A stretch of 64,000 nucleotides of DNA from Poa pratensis (Eukaryota > Streptophyta > Magnoliopsida > Poales > Poaceae). The notes beneath the pieces are model-generated. The model saw only the letters and a program-made list of their open reading frames with translations, made no database searches and had not been told where the DNA came from. The stretch covers positions 26,569,391 through 26,633,390 of the forward strand of contig CAMZMU010000048.1 in NCBI GenBank assembly GCA_947311845.1. The letters run 5' to 3'. Shown one piece after another: positions 9,861 to 20,810 of the stretch (positions are counted from its first letter, which is position 1; every line of letters begins with the position of its first letter). Position numbers and translations under genes: made by a program.

Positions 9861-11215
9861 TGCTTACATGAACGATGAATCTATATGGAAAGACTCCATT
9901 AGATATCAAATGTAGATAAAGATACTTCATATAAACTTGATGGGTTGGACCCCCAAGGTCTTGCAGAAGCACATCAAAAATTTGTACGAACAGAGCTCGC
10001 TTAAACAGACCACAGACTTGTACGGAGAGGACACGAACACAAACACAAACTCCGTCGATCCAGCTGCGACAGAACCTGTCCGGCCTTGAACTACATGACG
10101 CGATACAGACGAGCGTAGAGCTTGCCGCTGTCACTCTTGGAGAAGTACTGGGAGAACAGGCATGCGTCCTCCGTCTACAGACCATCACGACAGCCCGGTG
10201 ATGGCAAGGACTCATGCTCATGCTAGACCAACTAGGGGATACAGTCCATCAAGAGCTTGTACGCCGGCGACAGTAGATGGCAACATGCAGCTTCAGGACT
10301 ACTGACAGAACTAGACTCATTGCAAAATAAATAAATAGCTAGGACTCCTAGCAACTACTTGGACGGAAACGATCCGCTCCTAGGAACCCACCGGCATGAC
10401 TTTGGTTGTACTGATCCGATACCAGAAAGACACATGAACATGGCCCATTCTTCAGGCAGCCTCAGGCCCATCCTGAAGCATAGTTTGGAACGACACTTGA
10501 ATATGGCACCATTTTCTACAATAGAAGCATCCGAAAAGGTACACAAGAATTTCTCTACTATCCATAGTATGGAACGAGCTCAGTTTTATGTACACAATAT
10601 CACTGTTTTTATCATATCAACGTTCAGACACATCGGAGTTAACAGCAGTCATATGAACTGAGACTATCAAATGTCATGACCTGGGTAGGCAGCAAATCAT
10701 TTGTCAACCTGGTGGCAACAGGGAATTTTCCAATCCAGGTTACATTTCATGCTTCTAAAGATCACCACCAACAGATGTGAGCCGCAAGATCAGGTGCAAT
10801 TTCAGTTCAGGGGCAGTTAATTCAGCTGGAACAAAATATAACACCGAACAGGAAGACATAAAATAAAAACAACCAGCTCTTATATAATGAGAATGGAAAA
10901 AAAATATCTGTAATGTTTTTTTCCTGAAAAACACAGGTACTTACGGAAGGAAATACACCAACTGCATGTCTAGCAAAACGTGAAAAGACACCATAGGATA
11001 CCACCACCGAGGGATGCAGATTACTCAACTATTGAGATACTGTCACAAGTCATTAGAAACAGGAAATATACTTCCAAAGTAGTCTAGATTATTGATGGTC
11101 CAGTCCAGGTTGTCAAGAAAATGTTTGCCAACCAAAAAAACCTACTCTAGTGAGCAGCAGTATATTGTATTAACAGGGCATTCTTATCACTTGTTGGCAG
11201 TGAACAGGTGCCATG
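9861..11215. other. Unassigned flank downstream of ZYP1 remnant
   Basis: At 10070-10220 the minus strand reads EDACLFSQYFSKSDSGKLYA and a few more residues before a stop, which looks like a piece of real coding sequence whose family I do not recognise. The open frame at 10359-10661 plus resembles nothing known. The rest is AT-rich, possibly 3' flank of the ZYP1 remnant. Confidence 0.35.
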
Positions 11216-11223
11216 GTGGAAAG

Positions 11224-11364
11224 CATGGTTTTTGAGTCGCCGACTAATCGCCGAGTCGTTTTCCCAAAACCATGGCGACTCGCGACTAATCGCACGACTA
11301 GGGCGATTAATCGCCGAGTCGTGGGCATGAGCGGCGACTCATAAGCCGCGACTCAAAAACCATG
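11224..11364. mobile_element. 141-bp hAT-type MITE
   Basis: Perfect 17-bp terminal inverted repeats (CATGGTTTTTGAGTCGC at 11224-11240 and its complement at 11348-11364) and a perfect 8-bp target duplication GTGGAAAG (11216-11223, 11365-11372). The interior is built from repeated CGACTAATCGC/GCCGAGTCG phrases, so the whole element can fold on itself. The first base outside the duplication is also shared, so a 9-bp duplication cannot be fully excluded. Confidence 0.88.
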
Positions 11365-11673
11365 GTGGAAAGAAGCCAAGAGTGACCGGGCGTTACAACA
11401 ACATTTATGGACTCAGCAAATTTGTCAAATCATATAACCACTTCCAGAGCAATATTAGTTTATAGCTCAATATGTTCATTAGAATTTAGACACTACTGAG
11501 CACATCCATCTGTTATACCAGGATGGTGACTGTATTAAACAAATTACAAAATTCTAAGCCCATTGAGACATTATTGGCCGAAATGACAACATGAACGTTT
11601 TAAAATGCAAATGTCAGGCATGAGATGCTATAGTGAAATTCTCCAAAAATAACCAACTGCAACAGTATACCTT

Positions 11674-14600
11674 CTAGCCAAATGAATAAGGGTCTTCAGC
11701 ATATGGATTCAAGCAGCCCTCAGAAGGATGGGATGGGATCCTGGAACAGCCTGCAGAATACCAAGGCACAAGTGTCAAAGAAATGTTTGTCCATAGACAG
11801 TTTCTGACTTAATTTTATTGCATGATCAATTGCTGTAGAAAAGAAGACCATGAGCTCATGTTTTAATTTTGAACTTGGTGCTTACTCCAAGAAGATTGCA
11901 GGATAAGTGGGAAAACCAAGAGAACATCGGTGATATCATGAGATAAGGAGAAAACCAAGGAAACAATGAGTATGGAGACTATCTGATAAGAAAAACTCTC
12001 TGGCACCTCGAGAATGCAACATTTTCCCCAAATTGTATCTGATAAGACGTACTCTTAGAGACCTCAAAAATACAATATTTCCCCAGATTTGAATAATAAT
12101 TCTGACTACAGTCAAACTCTACGACTTACATATGCCATGCGAAATCAAATATATCTCTTTCTAACAGAAACAGAGTGAGATATCATTCTTGAATAATCAA
12201 ACAGTACATATAATTATTCAAAAAATACTATTTTATTAGAAAAATATCTTAGATCTAACTAGGATTACTTTATGAAGAAAACCTTATTAGGATTGTATAT
12301 AAAGTATGTAAAGCATCCATATAAGCAAATAACTCCAAAGTTCATCACAAAAATATTGGTTAAACCTTTACACATCAATATTGGGAAGTTAAGGCACACA
12401 GTTATTTATATTGATGACCGTCATACCTTTCTTGTTCTTGTAACATCCTTTTCAGCGGTATTATGCAATGATTTCTGAGTGTTCGGTTCCTGAATGGGTA
12501 AAAGACATTATTAAAATGAACGGAACAGGAAGACAATCAATGTGAAGGAAAAACAGGAAAAGCTTGTAGCCCAAACATAACAGTGCTCTTTGTTGTTTTC
12601 CTGCGCTTTGTGATTTTCCATTTGCTGTTTCCATTAATTAAAGGAATGTCCGGAAAAAAAGGCAATGCCAAATATAGCATGCAACCATAATTTTCATACT
12701 AATTCATTCAAAACGAAAAATGGTCCATGCTAAAAAAAGAGATGAAAAAGAAATGACCTATATGTAAAAAAAATTATCATTCTGTGATTAGGAACATGCT
12801 GGGTTCCTTTCTCTACCTTTCTCAGTGCGTTTGAAATTGGTGATTGCATAATTCCAGGTAATTTTACATCCGGAAACAGAACATAAAAACATTCAACTTT
12901 GAAGTTTCTATGCAGTACTCTTCCTAAAATGCAGGGCAATCAAGTTCATCATAGAAAAGAGAAGATATCTTACCTTCCGTTTGGTCTCAGGACCTGCCAA
13001 CTGAACCTGACTTTCTTTTCTGACATATGAATCTCTCCTCTTTATCAATGAAACAGAGAATTCATAATTAGTGATTTATTTCATAATGAATATATAAACC
13101 TAATTATGAGATGGATTACAAATGAATACCAGCAAATGGTTAACACTAATAGAAAAGGCAGGATATGATTGAGAACATTAGTCTATCTAGCCCCAATATG
13201 ATCAAATGATGATTAATACCTTTTTAAGTGTGAACATATGGAGCCATGTTTTTATTTTGCTTAATACTTAGCATGTATTACAATCCCAAAGAAAATCAAT
13301 GCATGCATATACACATTTCTTAGTGAAATAGTAATATACAGTTACCAAATTGCAAGTAGAGCATGTACCTTCTTAGAACTCACTTCTTGATCAACTTGTT
13401 GATTTTCACCCATCACTTTCCACTGTAACTGTAGTAATGCTCTTTGCTTCTCCTCCTGCACCAAACACTGTTCATCCTATTTTCCTGTCAGAGGCTAACA
13501 GCCTTCAGAACAAAAAGCGTCAAGAGTCACTACCTTTGACTTCTGAAGCTCCAGTTCATCCTGAAGTTTCTGACAATCTTCCTCATGCTGTATATTCCTT
13601 AAGTTCATTTGAGCTTCATGCTCTTGTCTGAGCGACGACAGCCTCTACAATGTTGTCCAGATTCAATTAGTAACAAAAACTAACACAATGAAAACATGTG
13701 GTTCAGCTTATGACTGACCTCCTTCAGTTCATTCTCAGCCTGGGAACGAAAGCGCTGCAATTCTTCTTTATGATAAGCTCGAAGAGTTGATTCCTTAAGC
13801 TCAGTATCCTGTTGAATTCTTGCCACCTGGATACCAAAACAACCTAAACTGTAATTTCAGAAGAACAGCAACTATATTGTACATCTCCACTCTGTAGTAT
13901 GCAATGCTTCCTTAGTACTGACAAGCTGACACCACACAAATAGCCTTTTGGACAAGAGTATCTTGGTGATACAATGAAGGATTCTACTGATAGAGATATG
14001 ATTTTAAAAGCTCCATGATTAACAGCAACATGTTTTACATAGCTTTTCTCTCTGCACATATACTAAATAGCATCTCTGGACTGCTGTAAAACAAATGGAA
14101 TGTCAAAGTTCTATACTTCCATTACTACAGAAATTTCTAGAAAGTGGTCTCTGATGCATTTTCCCCTTCAAGTCTATTTAGAGCAATAACAAAAAAACAT
14201 ACCAAGAAAAATCAGTAGTTCATAGGTAACAATGCCTCTTCAGCAGTGAGCATTGTGCATTAAAGAACTTCCTTGGAAGTCTGATATGCAGTTATTTACC
14301 AATACTATAGTCATCAGAACTAGATTGTCATTCATTTGTTTCAAAAATTGTGGTGTTCATTGAGAGACCAGACTAGTTATACCTACCACTGTGTCATGTT
14401 CCTCTTTAAGGCGTGTCAAGCACCTCGCTGATTCTCGCTTATTCTCAAATATCCTTTTGTTACATTTATCCTCCAGTTCCTTTATGAGCTTATCCCCCTG
14501 AAATTTTAAACAGTCAGATAAACAGAGAGTGAGAATCATATCATCATACCAACTATCTAGCATACAGAAAGTTCTTAATGAAAAGAAACAATTTACCTTT

Positions 14601-15231
14601 TCTTTTTCAGCACTAATGATTTCTACCTTTTCTAGTTCATATCTCTTAGAAATGTCATTGATTGCCTGCAAGATCATTTGCAAACTGTCATTTGTGACTG
14701 GGAAAGAAAAGTGCTATACAATTCGTAGAAATTTGATATACCTGATCATTTCTAAGTGATAACTCTTTCAGATGCTTTGATAGCTCTATCTGTTTACCCA
14801 CGAGCATGAGATCATACTGTTTTTTGGCCTCGGTAAGTTGACATTCTGTTGCAGCAAGTGATGCTTGAACCTGGGTAGGAGGTGAAGGTTATATGTTGTC
14901 TACAGATCATTACATCATGAGATTTACGACATAATAACACAGTGTCTACAGATCATTACATCACGAGAGTGACAGACATAATAACACACACATCTGACTT
15001 CTGTTCCTCCAAACTCTTTTCTCTATCCATAGAAGAAATATACTACAACTGTTCCTTCTCATCAATAAAACTGATCTGTTTTTCCAATGTACCAACCTGA
15101 AGGTCACGATTAGCGATCTCGTGTTGCAAAGATTCTGTATCATTAGATTTCTCATCCAAAACTGACTGCACTCTGTCTAGAAGCTCCTGATTATCTGATT
15201 CTAGCTTCAAAATCTTCTGTATCAGCTCTCC
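11674..15231 (-). pseudogene. ZYP1/ZEP1 synaptonemal-complex protein, 3' half, decayed
   Basis: ZYP1 is the transverse-filament coiled-coil protein of the plant synaptonemal complex. Eleven exons of its C-terminal half are recognisable: 14992-15231, 14742-14870, 14597-14665, 14387-14497, 13719-13826, 13534-13644, 13369-13455, 12974-13039, about 12781-12870, 12427-12489 and 11674-11750. They read as family blocks such as [47 protein letters not shown] and NPYAEDPYSFG before the stop. All exons except the last two problem areas keep GT-AG sites and phase. Damage: an in-frame TAG at 15043-15045; the exon near 12781-12870 lacks both splice sites; a following exon seems absent; the last exon is shortened and frame-shifted. 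The N-terminal half is missing; its place is taken by the unrelated exon at 15815-16405. Confidence 0.85.
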
Positions 15232-15679
15232 CTGCGAAATTTCAATCACATGGTAAGGAAGCATACAGGTTAAATAGCGACTGTTCATATATTCTTAACC
15301 GGCTAGTAGTTATCCAAAACTTGTATTCACAAAAAGGCCCTACGCAGAAAACGTTCGACTATAAACCCTAAGCCTGTAAATGTCACCGACGCGACGACCC
15401 TAGCGGGCGCCAGGGTCACACACTCACACGGATGCAGCAGGCAGTCCCTTCCCGCTGTGGAATCGAAGCGTAGACGTGGCTGCGGTGGCGGCGGCCCGTG
15501 AGCCGCGATGGCGGGCGGCGGCGGGGCTATGGAGGAGGAGTGGGGGAGGCAAGCGCGTGGCAGGGAGATGGCGGGGTTTGTGGCGGTGGGGTGGGGGGGT
15601 CGGGATACCGGCGGTGAGGTGGGAGGCTGAGAGGGCGGCGCCGGGGAGAAATACAATCTCGGGTGGAGGAAAACGTAAA

Positions 15680-15680
<1 letters not shown>

Positions 15681-15718
<38 letters not shown>
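15681..15718. repeat. (TG)n(GA)n microsatellite
   Basis: About six TG units followed by about thirteen GA units on the plus strand, inside the putative intron between the glycine-rich exon and the ZYP1 exons. It translates as a Ser/Leu run in the read-through frame. Confidence 0.9.
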
Positions 15719-15814
15719 GGGGCAGAGAAGACCAAGGAGAGTTGCACTTTCCAGCAGGGCAAGCCACGCGGCGTCGCAGGAACCAATTTCCCGGAGTGAG
15801 TTCGCAAAACGTAC

Positions 15815-16405
15815 CTGAGGCGGAGGCGGAGATGAGCCGCCGCCGCTGCGGAAGACGAAATACCAGGCAGCGCCGCCTCCGAGCACAAGCACGGCGCCGG
15901 CTAGGACCCGAGACCTCGGCGAGAAGCCACCTCCTCGATTGGCACCATCAGCCCCTGTCCCATTGTTGTCCCCAGCTCCTCCCCCATCACCGCCGTCTCC
16001 ACCGCCACCACCACCGCCGCCGCCGACTCCACCGCCACCACCACCTCCTCCGCCATCGCCACCCGCATCTCCGCCATTCCCGCCTCGCGGGCGCCCTCGC
16101 CTTCTGTAGAAATAGTAAGCGGTCCCTGCAGCCCCTGCGACTAGGACCACCAAGGCTATCCCAGCGGCCCCACGAGCCCCGATCACCAACCTCCGAGGCG
16201 CCTCCACCAGAGCCTCGTCGACGGCGACGATGGGGGTGGGCGCAGGAGCCGGCGGTGGCCCCGGTTGCTCCTTCTTCGTGACCTTCTCCCATCCGGCCTT
16301 CACAGTCCTCCAAAGCCTCTTCGCATCATCTGGCGTCACACTTCGGGCGTTGGCTTCCACGAACCGAGCGATGCGCTGGGCTAACTGAGCTCCAAGAGAC
16401 GCCAT
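15815..16405 (-). CDS. Glycine-rich double-TM protein, first exon (family unknown)
   Basis: The ATG at 16405-16403 opens 197 codons ending at a consensus donor (CAG|GTACGT) at 15815/15814. I do not recognise the family. Visible features: an amphipathic start (residues 1-45, AQRIARFVEANARSVTPDD), a Pro/Ala linker (49-59), a first hydrophobic segment (about 75-100) followed by RRRGRPRGG, a nearly pure Gly/Asp tract (109-160), and a second hydrophobic segment (about 166-186). The next acceptor in phase on this strand is that of the ZYP1 exon at 15231, also phase 0, so a chimeric transcript is possible; translation would then stop 62 codons later. Alternatively the donor is unused and the frame runs on to about 15527. 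The 5' flank (16410-16870) is GC-rich like a promoter. Confidence 0.5.
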
Positions 16406-17319
16406 CGGAGGAGGAAGGAGAAGGCGAGGGACGAGACGATTGCAACGGCCGGCCAAGCTCTCTCGGGGTTTTATAGTCCGGGTGGTTACAGGGAGAGAGG
16501 GAGGTCGGTGCCAGGCAGGCAGTTACGGAGGTCGGAGCGGCAGGCAGCAATCCTCGTACGGAATGGAATGGAACCTTCGCCAACGATTGGGCTGTGGGCG
16601 CTAGGGGCCGGGGACGCCGCCGCCGGGCGATTTTCCTGCACGTGTCGCGTCACTCGCACGCACCCCGTCCTCCTCGTCTGCTGGCAACGCGAGCGGGTTG
16701 GAAAGAGGATGGTTGTCGCGCTAAAGCTCTGGTAGATGAGCACGCCACCACACGGCCGGAACGCCTGCTCTACCTTGTTGCTGCAGTCGTGTTCCTCACC
16801 TTCGAGCTTCTTCCCCCGGCCGCGTCGCGGCATGACCAGTGTCCAGGGCCACCGAAGATGGTACGCTGAGCATAAGTCTTGAAGAAGAGAGGGCCGGGCT
16901 CGATGATGCACATCTCTCGGGTGACCATAGGTTGCTCAGGTTGGTCGGTGGCGTAGCAGATGCGACACTTCTGGCCAGGCTTCGCTGGGTGCCTGGGTCT
17001 GCAATCACATAAGCATTGCAACCAGATTTCAGGCCACCAAATTAGCCGTTGTCGACATACTTCCTCAGAGAAGCTCATGTGGGGAGCGGGCTGTGCGCCG
17101 GGGAAGATGAACATCCCACAAGAGTACGTCGCAGCAGCAAGCGGCATGCACAACTCTTCAGAAGTTAAAGCTCAAGAATCCTTGGAATGGTGAGCAGGAG
17201 GATGCTCCCACGGGTCTTGATCACACTCTTATGAGAGTAGATAAACAAGCTAACTTGGACACAATGGTGCACCCTGCAAGATCATGAACAGAGTTGGTGT
17301 TTGATCCTAAAAATTGCTA
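16406..17319. other. GC-rich 5' flank with an orphan minus-strand ORF
   Basis: From 16406 to about 16870 the DNA is GC-rich, likely promoter and 5' UTR of the exon at 15815-16405. A minus-strand frame from the ATG at 17147 to 16770 (126 codons) contains CLCDCRP, GQKCRICYATD and MSFSEEV; the cysteine pattern is suggestive but I cannot name a family. It may be a gene fragment or chance ORF. Confidence 0.35.
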
Positions 17320-18057
17320 AAAAAAACATTTTAAGTTATCCAGGCAGAATTATATGTAATAGACAGGAGTATGTCGAAAAATTTGAGCCATCATTATGGA
17401 AAGACGATATAACGATTTTAGCCATATTTAAATAAATCAAAGAAAATAAAAATAAAAAAAGCAATTTGTTCGCATGGAGTCCTTTTGTGTGTACCAATTT
17501 TCAAGAAAAATATCCAAACTTAGAATATGGTAATTTCAAAAGGTGCTCACAAAATGGCCTATTTATGAACATTTCCCGTCTCTCAAACCAAATGACCAAT
17601 TGATGGTCATATTCAAGACATATTTCATGATAACTTGTCCATATTTGGTACAGTGGTACATCTTACAATGCAAAACAATATTGTTGAAAGAAGTTTTAAC
17701 TTTTTGTTTAATTTTTTCTATATTTTAAGTGTCAAATGAGTTTTACCTCGTGAATAAGTGTAAATAATATGGTAAAAAATGACACCTCTCCAGTTTTAGA
17801 TGCTCAGTTCACACAGAATAGACCATATTAAACGGCCAATTCCCAAATATTTTGAAATTCTAACTTTCTAAACAGTTTGTTCGTATTTTTTAAATTGTTT
17901 TTAAGGTAACCAAGTAAAATTCTATGCAATAGGCAGAGTGTTCAAAGATTCAAACCATTAATGTGGAAAGACGAGCCAGCCATTTAGACCTCGTTTAAAA
18001 AATGTATATACGTAACAAAATGCAATCATTTCACATTGAGTCCTTATCCGCGTAGAG
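17320..18057. repeat. Two diverged direct copies of an unknown repeat
   Basis: A block at about 17325-17500 (GTTATCCAGGCAGAATTATA then GGAAAGACGATATAACG) recurs at about 17895-18045 (GGTAACCAAGTAAAATTCTA then GGAAAGACGAGCCAGCC) in the same order and orientation, by eye about 70-75 percent identical. Both copies include a phrase like CATTGAGTCCTT or CATGGAGTCCTT. Probably the remains of one transposon family. Confidence 0.5.
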
Positions 18058-18490
18058 AAAGTATCCGGTGGAAACTAACTTTCAGTGGAAACCGTTGAAA
18101 ACCACGAAAAAAATCATGTTTGATTTTAAAAAAAAATCTCAGCGAAAATTTATTATATTGTGAAGGTAAAATTCTATATGCATGTTAATTTGCAAGTTGA
18201 AACTCGAAATTGTTTAGGTGCTATAAAAATGACAAATTCAGCAATGAATAGTAACTTTTACAGCTACTATTCATTTTGCTAACATTTATCGCCGAATTTG
18301 TCATTTTCATAGCTTCTAAGAAATTTTGAGTTTCAACATACAAATCTACATGTCTATAGAACTCTACGGTCTCAACGTAATGGATTTTGTTAAGATTTTT
18401 TTAAAAACTTTTAAACGTGATTTTTTCGTGGTTTTCACCGGTTTCCAAAAGATGTTTTCCAGCGGATATTTTCCCATCGGTGTACTCGTT
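18058..18490. mobile_element. Palindromic MITE (copy 1)
   Basis: Nearly the whole element is an inverted repeat. The left arm has GGTGGAAAC then CAGTGGAAACCGTTGAAAAC and CACGAAAAAA; the right arm reads TTTTTTCGTGGTTTTCACCG then GTTTCCAAAAGATG and TTTTCCAGCGGA. The centre (18220-18310) pairs TGACAAATTC with GAATTTGTCA. No clear target duplication. Similar fold-back elements occur at 22982, 25428 and 29240. Confidence 0.7.
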
Positions 18491-18509
18491 TGCATGAAAC
18501 ATAAAAAAA

Positions 18510-19914
18510 TGAAATATGTTTTTCTAATATTTACCAAATGGTCTATCATGTATGAAATTCAGTACAATTGCCAGGGTAATGGTTATTTCCATGGCATTGT
18601 TCTTTATAAGGGTACATCTCGTCGCCAACACGCCTATGCAAGAGGCACACCGGAATCTCTGGCACACCACCACCGGAGAGCTGCACACCGTGAACTCCAA
18701 GGCGGCGTATTAAAGAACACGACGCTAGAGCGTCGGCACCACCCGATCCGAGGATCGTGGGATTTCATCCGAAGAATGTAGGAGGACCGAGAGAAGCCGC
18801 AACAACGGTTAACACTCGACCCCTCATGGAGGGGGAAGGGGGTGGTTTGGCTAGGATTTTTTGCCACATGCCATCTTCATTTTCTTCCTCAATTTGTGTC
18901 TTCAAGCTTTTGCACGTTCTGGTACTGTAATCAGTTTACCAACGGCAATGGTTAACACTCGTGCTAATTTTCAATTTGTAATCCACGACGGCACCTACTA
19001 TGGTCTATGGATATGGAACCAAGAGCGATATATCAGCAAACAGGCAACGGTATTAACACAAACACCTAATGTGCACAGAAATAACCAGATGCTGTTAGTC
19101 TCAGCAATGACCGGGACGTAGCCATGATCGGCGGCGGTGGTCCTAAATGCTGTGGCGATGCCGTGGCCTGCAGCGCTGGTAGAGGTCGGTCGCGGAAGTG
19201 GACGCCGTTGGCCAGACTACGCGCTGACAGCCTGACATGGCCGACGGCTCTCCATGGCCTCCAACTCACGGCGTAGTGATGCCGTGCTAAACACACTGGT
19301 GGCTGCACCTCGTATCTGGGAGCATGCCGGAGTGGTGCAGCAGCGACCATGGTCAACGTATTCGCCAAAGAGCGACCATGGGCCGGTGGCGACGGCAGGT
19401 CGTGGGAACGGCACTGTACGGATGCGCAAGACATGACGGTCAAGGTGGCTTAGGTCCTCGGGTGGAAGGACAATGCGTTGTTCCTGGCGTCGCCACACGA
19501 AGAGCAGCTAGGACAATTCGCTGCCGGTGTCGACTGTCGAGCACCATTGTGATGTTCTGTTGGGCGGCGTGCTGGCGACGAGTTAGACAGAGGATGGCAT
19601 AGTGACATCATGGTGGAATCGGAGCTTATTCGGCTGCAGCGCAGCGTCCCGGCCGGCACTCTCCGCGCCCTCGATGCCAACAGCCGCCCCGGCCTCGCCC
19701 TCTCAGCTTCTACAACTCCCCTTGCAGCACAAATGCACAATGCAGTCCGGCAAGCACTACACCGTACACCCCGTTGATTCTCTTTTCCTCCTCCCATCCT
19801 CCTGCTCCATGGCGCCACGACATCGTCACAGAAGAAAAAAAAGGATTAGCGAGAGAAAATGGACATGAAAACCTTGAACTTATAGAGATTAGTGATCCTT
19901 TATTTTAAAAAAAG
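18510..19914. other. Gene-free DNA, GC-balanced block
   Basis: From about 18600 to 19870 the sequence is GC-balanced with overlapping open frames on both strands (for example 19450-19818 minus, 19324-19602 plus). None has a recognisable family and none stands out over the others, which argues for a transposon body or random open frames. Nothing else identified. Confidence 0.35.
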
Positions 19915-19916
19915 TA

Positions 19917-19957
19917 CTCCCTCCGTTCGGAAAAGGATGTCACGCGAACGGAGGGAG
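19917..19957. mobile_element. 41-bp Stowaway reduced to its two ends
   Basis: CTCCCTCCGTTC at the left and its complement GAACGGAGGGAG at the right with only about 17 bp between, flanked by TA at 19915-19916 and 19958-19959. It is an extreme internal deletion of a Stowaway (Tc1/mariner) MITE that still keeps both termini and the TA target duplication. Confidence 0.85.
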
Positions 19958-20054
19958 TATATTATACTTTTTTATATACACAATGATGTTTATAAGGTGC
20001 AAAATTATATGGATATGAGTATAGTGAACATTGTATATTTTCAAACTCCAAATA

Positions 20055-20245
20055 TTTCAGATTTTGTCATTTTTGTGTAGACCATAATTCAAAAAAAGGA
20101 GGGTTGCGATTTTACACGATTGTATGGTACACCATTCACTACATTCAGATATTTTTTCATAATTTTATGTAACTTACAAATATGATTTTAAATATTTTTA
20201 AAATTAAATTATCACTGGATCTTGGGCAGCAAAATATTTTTTTAT
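20055..20245. mobile_element. Half of a palindromic MITE
   Basis: Contains TGTCATTTTTGTGTAGACCA, a cytosine-poor stretch with TTACACGATTG, and AACTTACAAATATGATTTTA followed by ATCACTGGATC. These phrases occur in the same order in the right halves of the fold-back elements at 22982-23372 and 25428-25820. The left half is not recognised. Confidence 0.5.
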
Positions 20246-20478
20246 AGAACGGGCTAAAATCAAACCTATGAACTAGTTTGGGTCAGTTAAGGATGTCGGA
20301 GAAGGGAATATCTAACGCTTATTTGACTTAGATTAACTAAATCTCAGTCAGCTGAATATAATTGCAACTCATGTGCAACTCTCTGTCTAGCACAACTCAC
20401 AAGCCTAATTCAATGAATTAACTAAATCCCCAGTCAGTTACAAACAATTGCAAACTATGTGCACAAAACTATCGAATT

Positions 20479-20810
20479 ACAAAGTACAATAAAAATCACA
20501 GAAGTACAAAACTATCAAATTAAAAAATACAAAAAAATCGAAGTACAAAATCGTTTAAACCCGAAGTACAAAATACTAAAACTCGATGTACGAAAACATT
20601 AAAAGCCTTAGTACAAAAAATACGAAGTACAACAAATCACGAATATAAGAAAACACAAATTACAAAACTCCCTAAGTATAAAAATACTGAAACCCAAAGT
20701 AAAAAAACTGAAAGCCAAAGTACAAAACCATGCTCGCGCGGAGTACAAATGTACACTCAGATTTTGAAATACAAGAAACACGAAGTACATGCTTTCAGAT
20801 TTAGTACAGA
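20479..20810. repeat. Degenerate array of an AAGTACAAAA motif
   Basis: The motif (C)GAAGTACAAAA and variants (TTAGTACAAAA, GATGTACGAAA, AAAGTACAAAA, GGAGTACAAAT) recurs about every 20-30 bases, at least ten times, across 330 bp of A-rich plus-strand sequence. The spacing is irregular and the units are diverged, so it is not a simple microsatellite. I do not know this repeat. Confidence 0.6.

Noticed and set aside
16770..17147. 126-codon minus-strand ORF with cysteine motifs as a gene
   Set aside because: The cysteines do not form a known finger and there is no intron, promoter or family match; left as an unassigned ORF.
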